From NCBI RefSeq assembly GCF_000152985.1, contig NZ_CH672395.1, forward strand, positions 62,001-126,000: a stretch of 64,000 nucleotides of DNA, given 5' to 3'. Shown here piece after piece: positions 9,720-17,426 of the stretch. The position numbers and the translations under genes were made by a program. Numbering within the stretch: the first letter of the stretch is position 1; every line of letters starts with the position of its first letter. The stretch comes from Leeuwenhoekiella blandensis MED217 (GTDB lineage Bacteria > Bacteroidota > Bacteroidia > Flavobacteriales > Flavobacteriaceae). Below the pieces are notes generated by a model. That model had not been told where the DNA came from. It was given only the letters and a program-made list of their open reading frames with translations, and did not search any database.

Positions 9720-10250
9720 CTAGGCCGACTCATAGTTAAGCTCCTCTTCATCCAGAGCATCCTCAAATTCTTCAACCTCTCTTAAAATGCTAGGTAAAAA
9801 CGCCGGTCCCAGCGGTTGAATAGTGTTGTAGAGTACCGAGTTTTCTCTGGTTTCCTCATCAATAAGGCTGTTGGTCATTGCCGAGAAAAACATCATCAGC
9901 ACGCTTAAGATAAAAGCAGATTTTAATAAACCGAATACCCCTCCCAGAATTCTATTTACGATACCCAACATGGCAAGAGAAGCAACCTTGGTAAGCAGTC
10001 TTCCCGCAAGCGTAATGACCACAACGATAATAATAAATGTCACAGCAAAAGCCGTCAGGTTTATCGCGTGCTCACTCCAGTCTACTTTTTCATTAAGAAA
10101 ATCTACCGCATAGTACGAAAAGTGAATAGCGCCATAAACACCTAAAATCAAAGCGATTAATGATGCGATTTCAATAAGAAGTCCGTTTTTTAAACCTTTA
10201 AAAAGGCCTAATACGAGCACGATTCCTAAGATGATATCCAAGTAGTTCAT
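9720..10250 (-). CDS. CvpA family membrane protein
   Basis: A 176-residue protein with four predicted membrane segments (about residues 4-20, 27-48, 65-85 and 100-122) and an acidic tail. The opening MNYLDIILGIVLVLGLFKGL is typical of the CvpA family (named for colicin V production; also linked to envelope homeostasis). A minus-strand TATCTTTA box lies 5 nt upstream of the start and is divergent from the promoter of the next gene. The cellular role is unknown. Confidence 0.82.
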   Translation of the reverse strand: MNYLDIILGIVLVLGLFKGLKNGLLIEIASLIALILGVYGAIHFSYYAVDFLNEKVDWSEHAINLTAFAVTFIIIVVVITLAGRLLTKVASLAMLGIVNRILGGVFGLLKSAFILSVLMMFFSAMTNSLIDEETRENSVLYNTIQPLGPAFLPSILREVEEFEDALDEEELNYESA

Positions 10251-10254
10251 AGGC

Positions 10255-10262
10255 TAAAGATA
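10255..10262 (-). promoter_or_regulatory. -7 box for cvpA-like gene
   Basis: On the minus strand this reads TATCTTTA, one base off the Bacteroidota TAnnTTTG -7 consensus, just upstream of the cvpA-like ATG at 10250. It is back-to-back with the plus-strand promoter at 10309-10337. Confidence 0.45.
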
Positions 10263-10308
10263 CTGTATCGTGCTAAATAATCTTTTTGAGCTTGGCTATA
10301 TGTTAGTA

Positions 10309-10337
10309 TTTTGATTGTTTCTTCTTGATTATCTTTG
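10309..10337 (+). promoter_or_regulatory. Bacteroidota promoter, start-deciding
   Basis: TTTTG (10309-10313) and TATCTTTG (10330-10337) form a -33/-7 pair with a 16-nt spacer. The -7 box lies 4 nt before the ATG at 10342, implying a very short or absent leader, and it rules out the TTG at 10315 as a start. Confidence 0.6.
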
Positions 10338-10341
10338 CCGC

Positions 10342-10698
10342 ATGGCAAGAGACGAACAACTTAAAGAACGCTGGGAGCAAGTAGTAAATAAACTATCTGC
10401 ACGCTTTGCAGACGGAGAACCTTTAGACCTAGACGCGATCATCTATTTGATAGGTGTGCAAGAGCTGGGCAAACCGGGAAAGCGTTTTAAAAAAGATGAT
10501 AAAATAAACCTGATGCATATTGCGATTTGCAGGTTGCTAGAGCCTTTTGGGTATTACCGTTTTGATTATCAAGATGAGGATGGCTGGCCGCATTATGAGA
10601 TGATAGAGCAATTACCATCACTCAAAGCCGGAGAGCAATCATTGCTGATGAAAGAAGCTATTGTGCAGTATTTTCTTGAGAAAGAGCTTGTGCACTAA
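10342..10698 (+). CDS. conserved hypothetical protein, 118 aa
   Basis: A small soluble protein (118 residues, opening MARDEQLKERWE) with no recognised domain. It is predicted mostly helical, with a central GYYRFDYQDEDGWPHYE segment rich in aromatic residues. The ATG at 10342 is chosen because an upstream TTG at 10315 lies inside the promoter. The gene is divergent from the cvpA-like gene and precedes the CREST-type membrane gene by 30 nt, so the two may be co-transcribed. The sequence looks like a protein conserved among flavobacteria, but no function can be given. Confidence 0.75.
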   Translation: MARDEQLKERWEQVVNKLSARFADGEPLDLDAIIYLIGVQELGKPGKRFKKDDKINLMHIAICRLLEPFGYYRFDYQDEDGWPHYEMIEQLPSLKAGEQSLLMKEAIVQYFLEKELVH

Positions 10699-10728
10699 GT
10701 ATTTGCTACATTCTTGTTATTTCCATAT

Positions 10729-11424
10729 ATGCTTATAAGCTTACTTCAAGAATACTTCCCTAATGATACGGGTCCAATTTACAAGGAAACCATTGCAGGT
10801 AGGTTTCCGGTAGAGCCATTCAATACGTATAGCAATCTCATTTTTTTATTTATAGTGATCTACTTTGGGATCAAGATTTATAGAAAGCCTAAAAACCAGT
10901 GGTTTTTGATGATTGCTTTACCTTTTATTTTTATCGGTTATGTAGGAGGCACGTTATACCACGGGTTGCGTAGTGACGAACTTTGGCTTTTATTAGATTG
11001 GGTGCCCATACGCGGTTTAAGCTTTGCGGCCATCTTGTATTTTATTTTTAAATGGAAAAAAACCTGGGGAAGGCGCATCATTTTTGTAGCCTGTATAGGG
11101 CTTGCTTTTGTGGGGTTGCGTTATCTGCCCATCCCGAGGCAGCTAGAGCATAGTATAGGTTATGTTATCAGCGCGCTTACCATTTTGATCCCAATTCTAG
11201 GCTACTTGATCAAAACCAAATGGCGTCACGCCAGACCGGCAATCATCGCATTTGTTGTTTTTGGATTTGCGGTGCTTTTTAGAGTTTTAGACAAGCGTTT
11301 GGACTTTGATTTTTTCTGGATGGGAACCCACTGGTTATGGCATCTTTTTGGCGGTACAGCGGTATTTTTTATCCTGCAATATATTTATAGAGACAATAAA
11401 GCCCAAGCCAGCGATATTTCATAA
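10729..11424 (+). CDS. CREST-type (ceramidase-like) membrane protein
   Basis: A 231-residue polytopic membrane protein with about seven hydrophobic segments. It shows the scattered residues expected of the CREST superfamily of membrane hydrolases (alkaline ceramidase, PAQR and related): an E...N..S pattern in EPFNTYSN, His in GGTLYHG, Asp in LLLDW and the late pair in GTHWLWHLFGG. These residues normally bind a zinc ion in the membrane. Membership is inferred from motif spacing and no substrate is claimed. A TTG at 10714 is in frame, but the ATG at 10729 (MLISLLQEY) is preferred. The gene ends 113 nt before pheS. Confidence 0.65.
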   Translation: MLISLLQEYFPNDTGPIYKETIAGRFPVEPFNTYSNLIFLFIVIYFGIKIYRKPKNQWFLMIALPFIFIGYVGGTLYHGLRSDELWLLLDWVPIRGLSFAAILYFIFKWKKTWGRRIIFVACIGLAFVGLRYLPIPRQLEHSIGYVISALTILIPILGYLIKTKWRHARPAIIAFVVFGFAVLFRVLDKRLDFDFFWMGTHWLWHLFGGTAVFFILQYIYRDNKAQASDIS

Positions 11425-11429
11425 ATTTG
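11422..11429 (+). promoter_or_regulatory. -7 box for pheS
   Basis: TAAATTTG matches TAnnTTTG exactly and overlaps the stop codon of the preceding gene. It would give a leader of about 100 nt before the pheS ATG at 11538. No attenuator peptide was recognised in that leader. Confidence 0.5.
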
Positions 11430-11537
11430 TGCCTCTAATTTTTCTGTTGTTTGAGTCATAACAGTAGAAATTTAGAAGGAATTTTGATCAGGCCGGTAGG
11501 CTGCATACAAAACCCAAAAGGGGAATCAAAGAGCATT

Positions 11538-12554
11538 ATGTTAGATAAAATTAAAGAGCTTATTGGCGAAGCTGAAGCGTTTACTGGTAACTCGCTAGAA
11601 GAGGTAGAGGCTTTTAGAATTAAGTTTTTAGGAAAAAAAGGACTTTTTAATCAGTATTTCTCTGAGTTTAAGAATATTCCTAATGAGCAAAAGAAAGCTT
11701 TTGGTCAAACGATGAATCAGTTAAAAACGACGGTTCAAGATAAAGTAGATACGCTTAAAGCAAGTCTGGAGACTACAGAAGAAGAAGGTGTTTATGGAGA
11801 CCTTACACGACCTGGAGATGCGATTCAGTTAGGATCGCGTCATCCTATTTCTGTAGTCAAAAATCAAATTATAGAGATCTTCTCGAGAATAGGTTTTGAT
11901 GTTTCTGAAGGGCCTGAAATTGAAGATGACTGGCATAATTTTACGGCATTAAATTTACCTGAATATCATCCGGCACGAGACATGCAGGATACTTTTTTTA
12001 TTCAAACCAATCCAGACGTTTTACTGCGTACGCATACTTCTTCGGTGCAGGTGCGCTATATGGAAGCAAATAAACCGCCAATTAGAACCATTTCTCCTGG
12101 ACGTGTTTTTCGTAACGAGGCAATTTCAGCACGTTCTCATTGCTTTTTTCATCAGGTTGAAGGTTTGTATATAGATAAAGATGTTTCGTTTGCAGATCTT
12201 AAGCAAACGCTTCAGCACTTTACTACAGAAATGTTTGGGAAAAGTAAAATACGTCTTCGCCCTTCTTACTTTCCGTTTACAGAACCAAGTGCAGAGGTTG
12301 ATGTATACTGGGGTCTTGAGACTGAAACCGATTATAGAATGACTAAAGGTACCGGGTGGTTAGAAATCATGGGCTGCGGAATGGTAGATCCTAATGTGCT
12401 TGAAAACTGCGGTATCGACTCTAAAGAATATAGCGGTTTTGCCTTTGGTATGGGGATCGATCGTATTGCACTATTGCTGCATCAAATCTCAGACATTCGC
12501 TTATTGAGCGAGAATGATTTGCGCTTCCTTAATCAGTTTAAGAGCGCTTTATAA
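11538..12554 (+). CDS. pheS: phenylalanyl-tRNA synthetase alpha subunit
   Basis: Class II aminoacyl-tRNA synthetase alpha subunit, 338 residues, which with PheT charges tRNA-Phe. The N-terminal coiled-coil region (about residues 1-85) is followed by the catalytic core. Motif 2 is seen as [14 protein letters not shown] with the HxFHQVEG segment, and motif 3 as [15 protein letters not shown]. The start is set at the ATG at 11538 ([15 protein letters not shown]), which aligns with PheS N-termini; an upstream in-frame TTG at 11451 would add 29 residues unlike the family. pheT is not in the window. A short membrane-protein gene follows after 11 nt. Confidence 0.95.
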   Translation: MLDKIKELIGEAEAFTGNSLEEVEAFRIKFLGKKGLFNQYFSEFKNIPNEQKKAFGQTMNQLKTTVQDKVDTLKASLETTEEEGVYGDLTRPGDAIQLGSRHPISVVKNQIIEIFSRIGFDVSEGPEIEDDWHNFTALNLPEYHPARDMQDTFFIQTNPDVLLRTHTSSVQVRYMEANKPPIRTISPGRVFRNEAISARSHCFFHQVEGLYIDKDVSFADLKQTLQHFTTEMFGKSKIRLRPSYFPFTEPSAEVDVYWGLETETDYRMTKGTGWLEIMGCGMVDPNVLENCGIDSKEYSGFAFGMGIDRIALLLHQISDIRLLSENDLRFLNQFKSAL

Positions 12555-12565
12555 AATATATAGCT

Positions 12566-12736
12566 ATGAAAAAATATACCGTAATCAGTATTCTGGTTTT
12601 TATCGCAATAGTGGTTGCGGTATTAACATTTGCCATAGGCTTGATCAAAATAATGATCGGCACCGTTTTTCTGGTAATTATGGCAATCGCATTGCTTGCA
12701 TTGTGGATTATGTGGAAGGTTAACGACGACGATTAG
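12566..12736 (+). CDS. 56-residue two-span membrane protein
   Basis: A small ORF starting MKKYTVISILVF and ending WKVNDDD. It holds two hydrophobic stretches (about residues 5-28 and 31-50) and a short acidic tail. It starts 11 nt after pheS and stops 2 nt before the next gene, so it is likely co-transcribed and translated in this operon. No family is recognised. The coding status rests on the clean ATG, the alternating membrane pattern and the tight packing between two genes. Confidence 0.65.
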   Translation: MKKYTVISILVFIAIVVAVLTFAIGLIKIMIGTVFLVIMAIALLALWIMWKVNDDD

Positions 12737-12738
12737 TC

Positions 12739-13134
12739 ATGAAAAAAGACATTAACATACCAGAAGTCAAAGGTGTTTATGTGGCTGCGGTCAAAGAGTT
12801 TAACGAGACGCATCGCACTAACGATTGGAACGCGTATCTGGTCAACGATACCAACGAGCCCTTAGAAATGGTATTGATCGTTTCTAAAGGATATAACAGC
12901 AAGCAATCAACCAGCCAAATGCGGCATAAGCTGCAAAATCTTCCCGCAAAAGCGTATGCTAAGATCGAGTTTGTAGAAGATAGCGTGCTGAAGCTTACCA
13001 ACGAATTTGCAGTCACGTATTTCTTAGACGGAAAAATGTATGATAAGAAATTCATTTTCCCGGCAAATAGCATCAAAGACGCCAATGCAGGTCCTGTACC
13101 GTCAATGCTAAAAGAAGGTGTTTTAGCTGAATAA
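12739..13134 (+). CDS. conserved hypothetical protein, 131 aa
   Basis: Soluble protein of 131 residues with a predicted mixed alpha/beta fold and no recognised motif. It has segments such as DWNAYLVNDT, LEMVLIVSKGY and TNEFAVTYFLDGKMYDKKF. It follows the 56-residue membrane gene by 2 nt and stops immediately before the convergent gpsA stop. Similar genes beside pheS in flavobacteria are sometimes labelled as synthetase subunits, but nothing in this sequence resembles a synthetase. Confidence 0.75.
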   Translation: MKKDINIPEVKGVYVAAVKEFNETHRTNDWNAYLVNDTNEPLEMVLIVSKGYNSKQSTSQMRHKLQNLPAKAYAKIEFVEDSVLKLTNEFAVTYFLDGKMYDKKFIFPANSIKDANAGPVPSMLKEGVLAE

Positions 13135-14124
13135 TTAATCGAGCTTTTCTGTAAGTTTTTTAAAGGTCATCTTAGGGTCTTTGCCTTTGTAGAGCACCTG
13201 ATAAACCGCATTGATAATCGGAGTTTTGGCGCCTAATTCTTGATTGATTTTAAAAGCGCTTTCTGCAGCATAATATCCTTCAGCCACCATACTCATTTCC
13301 ATTTGAGCACTTTTTACGGTGTACCCCTTACCTATCATATTGCCAAACATTCTATTTCGGCTAAAAACTGAATAGCCTGTCACCAATAAATCTCCCAAAT
13401 ATGCCGAGTCGTTGATGTTGCGCTTCATCTTGTGTACTTTCTTGATGAACTTTTTCATCTCTCTAATCGCATTGCTCATCAACACACTTTGAAAGTTATC
13501 TCCATAACCCAAACCGTGTGCGATTCCCGCAGCAATCGCGTAAATATTCTTAAGCATCGCGGCATATTCGGTACCAATGGTGTCATCGCTAATCGTGGTT
13601 TTGATGTACCAACTTTTAAGATGATCTGCAACGATCTGTGCGTGTTGCTCATCTGCACAAGCGATGGTAAGGTATGAAAGACGTTCTAGCGCAACTTCTT
13701 CAGCATGGCAAGGTCCTGTAATCACGCCAATATTTTCAAAAGGGATATCATACACATCGTGAAAGTGCGCACCTACGATTTGGCCGGTTTCGGGCACAAT
13801 GCCTTTTATTGCGGAAAAAATAATTTTGTCCTTAAGGCTTGTGGTGACTTTTTCTAGCTCTTTGCCTACAAATGCAGAGGGAACAGCAAAAATGAGATAA
13901 TCGGCATAATCAATGATCTCATTGATGTCATTGCTTAATTTTAAATGGGTGGTGTCAAATTCTACCGCACTTAAATAATTGGGGTTGTGCTTTTCTTTTT
14001 TAAGATGTTCTAAAGCATAGACACTGCGCATATACCAGCCTACTTCCTCTAAGTTTTCAGTAAGCATTTTTACGATTGCCGTTGCCCAGCTTCCGCCGCC
14101 GATAACACCAAATTTTAAAGACAT
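13135..14124 (-). CDS. gpsA: NAD(P)H-dependent glycerol-3-phosphate dehydrogenase
   Basis: A 329-residue enzyme that reduces dihydroxyacetone phosphate to sn-glycerol-3-phosphate for phospholipid synthesis. The Rossmann motif is GGGSWATA (about residues 9-16). The family segments FAVPSAF, ITGPCHAEEVA and the catalytic-lysine region AAMLKNIYAIAAGIAHG (about 185-200) are all present. The length is normal. The gene converges with the preceding hypothetical gene with no spacer, and its upstream side (14125-14552) carries repeat copies rather than a clear promoter. Confidence 0.95.
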   Translation of the reverse strand: MSLKFGVIGGGSWATAIVKMLTENLEEVGWYMRSVYALEHLKKEKHNPNYLSAVEFDTTHLKLSNDINEIIDYADYLIFAVPSAFVGKELEKVTTSLKDKIIFSAIKGIVPETGQIVGAHFHDVYDIPFENIGVITGPCHAEEVALERLSYLTIACADEQHAQIVADHLKSWYIKTTISDDTIGTEYAAMLKNIYAIAAGIAHGLGYGDNFQSVLMSNAIREMKKFIKKVHKMKRNINDSAYLGDLLVTGYSVFSRNRMFGNMIGKGYTVKSAQMEMSMVAEGYYAAESAFKINQELGAKTPIINAVYQVLYKGKDPKMTFKKLTEKLD

Positions 14125-14156
14125 ATTCTTTTATTTTTTCTGCAGATGCAGAATTA

Positions 14157-14271
14157 ATTGGCTACGAGGCCAAAGGATTTAATACTCCGTCCCGATAGCT
14201 ATCGGGATACCTTATAATTGAAAAATCACTTTCAACCAATGCCTCATGGGGTTACGCTGAGGTAGTTTACT
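14157..14271 (+). repeat. dispersed intergenic repeat, copy A (with nested palindrome)
   Basis: Starts ATTGGC, then CCAAAGGATTTAATACTC, and ends with CCAATGCCTCATGGGG and GAGGTAGTTTACT. It matches copies B (31791) and C (34577) over most of its length. Where B and C carry AGGCTTGCCTC, this copy instead carries the 18-bp palindrome TCCCGATAGCTATCGGGA (14190-14207). It lies upstream of gpsA. Confidence 0.75.
14190..14207. repeat. 18-bp perfect palindrome inside copy A
   Basis: TCCCGATAGCTATCGGGA is identical to its reverse complement. It is present only in this copy of the dispersed repeat and so looks like a nested small element or a rearranged arm. Confidence 0.75.
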
Positions 14272-14459
14272 TTCAATTTAGGGTTGCTCTGCAAAGCCTT
14301 GTAAAATCTATGTTTTTAGACTTTTTTAGAGGATTCAAAGATACTCATTTTAGAGGGTATGTAAAATCCTGACTTTTACTTTAATACTTTTTTGGCACGC
14401 CGTTTGAATATGTTAAAACACAATTCATAAGCAACGACGTCAACGCTAAGAATTTTGAT

Positions 14460-14497
14460 GGCACTGCCCAAGGGATAATGTCCCTGAGGCTTGCCCA
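14460..14497 (+). repeat. dispersed repeat fragment, copy H
   Basis: GGCACTGCCCAAGGG followed by CTGAGGCTTGCCC aligns with the left half of the repeat (compare copy E at 36065). The 14125-14552 gap thus holds copies A and H. Apart from these I see no gene or promoter in it. Confidence 0.5.
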
Positions 14498-14552
14498 AAG
14501 ACAGGTTATTCTGAATTTTTCAGAAGTTATTCATCTTTAAAACCGAACGATT

Positions 14553-15473
14553 ATGAGAACGATAAAATTACTTAGCAGTTTTTTACTAATGCTTACCGTA
14601 TTTACCTCGTGCTATACCGATGTGTATATCGAAGATGAGGTTACCACTCCTGTAGTACCGCTATCGGCCGTACTTGAAGATTACGAACTTTGGTACGTAG
14701 ATATCGATCAAACCCACGGAAATGGTTCGATCCCGTTTATGGAAAAAGCCTTTACCCTTTCCTTTCTAAATGGAACGATCATGGCAAACAACAACCTTGC
14801 AGGAATAGGTGATCAAGGTAATGGTTTTGGGATAGAAGTGGGTTATTATGATATTTTTGATTATGACCTTGATATTGGTCACGATATCGATGGGTTTTAC
14901 TCCTTTGAAGTATCGGTGTTGTCTAATAACAGTATCGAACTTTATCACAGGTATTCTAACACCTCATTTGTATTAAAAGGATATCAGCGAAGCACTTTTG
15001 ATTACGACCGTTTGTTCTATGATAACATTCATTATTTTCTACAAGAGTATGTGGCTTGGGAGAAAATTTATACCAGTTCAACCGGATGGTCCAATGAGTT
15101 TGACGCAGAGAATTATTTACAATTCTTACCGGCTACTTCTGGAGGAAATTTTCAAAGTTCGCAGGACGGTATAGGAAGTTCTACAAGCAATCTTTATTGG
15201 GATTATACAGGTATTTATGAAGTTCAGAACGTGAGCAATAACGCATGTTTAAAAACGCTTACGCTAGACTATGACTACTTTGCCGATGAGTTTTTTGAGC
15301 TTTCAATTATAGATGATGCGACCATAGCCTTATATCATCCTGCTTCAGGAAGTGAATACCGTTTTAGAGGTCGTGGGTATATTCAATACAAGACCCCTTC
15401 AGAAGGTAAAAGTCGATTAAAACAAAGTGAGATCGAGCAAAATATAAAAACGATTAAAGCGTTAGCTAAATAA
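14553..15473 (+). CDS. conserved lipoprotein of unknown function
   Basis: A 306-residue protein with a lipoprotein signal peptide (hydrophobic core about residues 5-17, Cys at 20 in VFTSC). The mature part is rich in Asp, Tyr and Asn and appears beta-rich, with two similar halves: DYELWYVDI-type start and DNIHYFLQEYVAWEKIY at mid-protein, each followed by a short NNSIELYH/DDATIALYHP-like strand. This suggests an internal duplication of a lipocalin-like or beta-sandwich unit, which is an inference only. It is flanked by dispersed repeat fragments on both sides and closed by a strong terminator. Confidence 0.72.
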   Translation: MRTIKLLSSFLLMLTVFTSCYTDVYIEDEVTTPVVPLSAVLEDYELWYVDIDQTHGNGSIPFMEKAFTLSFLNGTIMANNNLAGIGDQGNGFGIEVGYYDIFDYDLDIGHDIDGFYSFEVSVLSNNSIELYHRYSNTSFVLKGYQRSTFDYDRLFYDNIHYFLQEYVAWEKIYTSSTGWSNEFDAENYLQFLPATSGGNFQSSQDGIGSSTSNLYWDYTGIYEVQNVSNNACLKTLTLDYDYFADEFFELSIIDDATIALYHPASGSEYRFRGRGYIQYKTPSEGKSRLKQSEIEQNIKTIKALAK

Positions 15474-15503
15474 GCAATAGAAGATTTTTTGGTTGGTTAG
15501 TTG

Positions 15504-15543
15504 AGATCGCCCCGTTGATTCATTCGCGGGGCGATCTTTTTTG
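15504..15543 (+). terminator. strong intrinsic terminator
   Basis: AGATCGCCCCG (15504-15514) pairs perfectly with CGGGGCGATCT (15527-15537) and is followed by a T run. It ends transcription of the lipoprotein gene at 14553-15473. Confidence 0.85.
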
Positions 15544-15548
15544 AGTAA

Positions 15549-15581
15549 ATGCCTCAAGGTGTCAAATCCTTTAATGGCGCT
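15549..15581 (-). repeat. dispersed repeat fragment, copy I (inverted)
   Basis: On the minus strand this reads AGCGCC-ATTAAAGGATTTGAC-ACCTTGAGGCAT, resembling the left end of the repeat in reverse orientation. The match is diverged. Confidence 0.35.
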
Positions 15582-15680
15582 AAAACATTCACATAGTTTT
15601 AAAGATAGGAAGCCAAAGGGTTAAACGGGTATTTTGTAACTTGAATGCTCAAAAACTAAGACTAACTTAAGAACAAAAAC

Positions 15681-16175
15681 ATGGGATTATTTTCATTCAT
15701 TAAAAATGCCGGAGCAAAAATAGGCATAGGTAAAAGTACCGCAGAAGAGGCTGCCGAGAAAAAGGCTGAAGCCGCTGCTGCCGTTGCTGCTGCAAATAAG
15801 AAAGCTGAGACTTCACTTAAAGAAACTGTAGTAGATTTAGGACTTGAGGTTGAAGGACTCGATATAAAAATTGAAGGAGAAACCGCTACCGTGACCGGGA
15901 AAGCAAAAGATCAAACTACTAGAGAGAAAGTTAGACTTGTCGTGGGTAATGTTGAAGGAATTGCGCAAGTAGATGATCAAATGGAAGTAGAGCACAAAGA
16001 GCCTGAGGCGCAGTTTCATACCGTCGTTTCCGGAGATACACTGAGTAAGATTGCTAAAAAATTCTACGGAAACGCTATGAAATACCCCGTGATTTTTGAA
16101 GCAAACAAACCAATGCTAAAAGATCCTGATAAGATTTATCCGGGTCAAGTGCTTAGAATTCCCAATGTAGACTAA
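15681..16175 (+). CDS. BON-LysM domain protein (Kbp/YgaU-like)
   Basis: A 164-residue protein with an amphipathic Ala-rich N-terminus (about residues 1-45), a BON domain (about 45-105) and a C-terminal LysM domain (about 112-163, HTVVSGDTLSKIAKKFYG to IYPGQVLRIP). This BON-LysM order is that of the E. coli potassium-binding protein Kbp (YgaU). No signal peptide is seen, so a cytoplasmic K+-sensing role is plausible by family analogy but untested here. The gene is monocistronic, with a strong terminator 15 nt after the stop. Confidence 0.82.
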   Translation: MGLFSFIKNAGAKIGIGKSTAEEAAEKKAEAAAAVAAANKKAETSLKETVVDLGLEVEGLDIKIEGETATVTGKAKDQTTREKVRLVVGNVEGIAQVDDQMEVEHKEPEAQFHTVVSGDTLSKIAKKFYGNAMKYPVIFEANKPMLKDPDKIYPGQVLRIPNVD

Positions 16176-16190
16176 GCAAAACTTCTGATA

Positions 16191-16223
16191 AAAAAAGCTT
16201 CAGTGACTACTGAAGCTTTTTTT
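16191..16223. terminator. bidirectional terminator between LysM gene and nadD
   Basis: AAAAAAGCTTCAGT (16191-16204) pairs with ACTGAAGCTTTTTT (16209-16222). The A/T flanks make it usable from both sides, serving the converging nadD transcript as well. Confidence 0.82.
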
Positions 16224-16253
16224 ATTGGCGCCGCCAAAGAAATATGATTCTAG
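16224..16253 (+). repeat. dispersed repeat fragment, copy D
   Basis: ATTGGCGCCGCCAAAGAA matches the left end of the repeat family, and the similarity fades after about 20-30 nt. It directly abuts the terminator at 16191-16223. Confidence 0.45.
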
Positions 16254-16269
16254 GCTTTCGGTGTACGAT

Positions 16270-16848
16270 TTACCTGTAAAAATTCATTTGATCAATATAT
16301 ACCCAAACTGAATGCGGTAATAAAGGACGGCAATTTTTGCCTTCCTTAATCGCTTTGCGAATGGCTGTAGATGAAATTTCTACAACAGGTGCGTCAATTA
16401 CGTGAACGTGCTCGTGATTGAGCAGTTCTGGCTTGGCTTGTTTTTCACCAATACGTGGATATACATAGATCTCGTGACGCTCTAAAATAACCTCGTAGTT
16501 TTTCCACTTGTGTAACGTGCGCAGATTATCTTCACCCATAATAAGACAAAACTCGTGCTGCGGATATTTTTCCTGTAGATGCGCAAGCGTATTTGAGGTA
16601 TAGTTGGGTTGAGGCAAATTGAATTCAATAGTACTTGCTTCTACCTTAGGGTAAGTTTCTACCGCTTCTAATACCAGTTGATACCTGTGATTATTATCTA
16701 AAAGCGTTTTTTTCTTCTTAAACGGGTTGTGCGGCGTAATGACCATCCAGATTTTGTCAAGATCACTGTATTCTGCAAAGTGATTTGCTATGATGAGGTG
16801 ACCGATGTGCACCGGATTAAACGTGCCAAAATAAAGCCCGATTTTCAT
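16270..16848 (-). CDS. nadD: nicotinate-nucleotide adenylyltransferase
   Basis: A 192-residue nucleotidyltransferase that makes deamido-NAD from nicotinate mononucleotide and ATP. The start GLYFGTFNPVHIGHLIIA holds the conserved G-[GT]-[ST]-FDP/NP-x-H-x-GH motif (about residues 4-17), and the late ISSTAIRKAIKEG motif (about 157-169) is the expected ISSTxIR signature. It is the last gene of the yicC-gmk-nadD operon, 1 nt after gmk. Confidence 0.95.
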   Translation of the reverse strand: MKIGLYFGTFNPVHIGHLIIANHFAEYSDLDKIWMVITPHNPFKKKKTLLDNNHRYQLVLEAVETYPKVEASTIEFNLPQPNYTSNTLAHLQEKYPQHEFCLIMGEDNLRTLHKWKNYEVILERHEIYVYPRIGEKQAKPELLNHEHVHVIDAPVVEISSTAIRKAIKEGKNCRPLLPHSVWVYIDQMNFYR

Positions 16849-16849
16849 A

Positions 16850-17425
16850 CTACGCGTTGATGTGCTTCGTTACAAGTTCGTAGGCTTCAGCCAAAGCGGT
16901 ATCAAGATCATTGTTTTCTATGATGTAATCAAATTGCGGTGCCGTAGCGAGTTCAATACTAGCTTTTGCAACGCGCATATTGATGCGATCTTCACTTTCG
17001 GTCTTGCGCTTTTTTAGTCTGATCTTTAACTCTTCGATACTTGGAGGTTTTACAAAAACCGCTAAGGTGCGCTCGGGATACAGCTTTTTGATGTCTAAAC
17101 CGCCCACAACATCAATATCAAAAATAACGTGCTTTCCTTCTTTCCAGATGCGTTCTACTTCACTTTTCAAGGTTCCGTAGAAGTTATCGCGATATACTTC
17201 TTCCCATTCTAAAAACTCATCTTCTTTAATGCGGCGTTTAAATTCTTTGAGCGACAGAAAGTAGTAGTCTACTCCATCTTTTTCAGTAGGTCTGGGTTCT
17301 CGCGAAGCCGCCGAAATACTAAACTCAAGATTGAGTTCTTTTTTCTCCAAAAGCCATCTCACAATAGTGGTTTTACCACTTCCGCTAGGTGCAGAAAAAA
17401 CAATGAGTTTGCCGGTATCAGCCAT
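16850..17425 (-). CDS. gmk: guanylate kinase
   Basis: A 191-residue enzyme phosphorylating GMP to GDP. The P-loop SAPSGSGKTTIV lies at about residues 11-22, and the GMP-binding region (SREPRPTEKDGVDYYF, EFLEWEEVYRDNFYGT) follows. Full length for the family. It lies between yicC (1-nt spacer) and nadD (1-nt spacer), a conserved order in Bacteroidota. Confidence 0.96.
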   Translation of the reverse strand: MADTGKLIVFSAPSGSGKTTIVRWLLEKKELNLEFSISAASREPRPTEKDGVDYYFLSLKEFKRRIKEDEFLEWEEVYRDNFYGTLKSEVERIWKEGKHVIFDIDVVGGLDIKKLYPERTLAVFVKPPSIEELKIRLKKRKTESEDRINMRVAKASIELATAPQFDYIIENNDLDTALAEAYELVTKHINA

Positions 17426-17426
17426 T

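Noticed and set aside
12514-12723. A 69-codon frame overlapping the pheS end
   Set aside because: It lies in a shifted frame over pheS and the real 56-residue membrane gene at 12566-12736.
14157-14271. CRISPR-like array in the repeat-rich zone
   Set aside because: The copies are far apart, diverged and not regularly spaced, and no cas gene is present.
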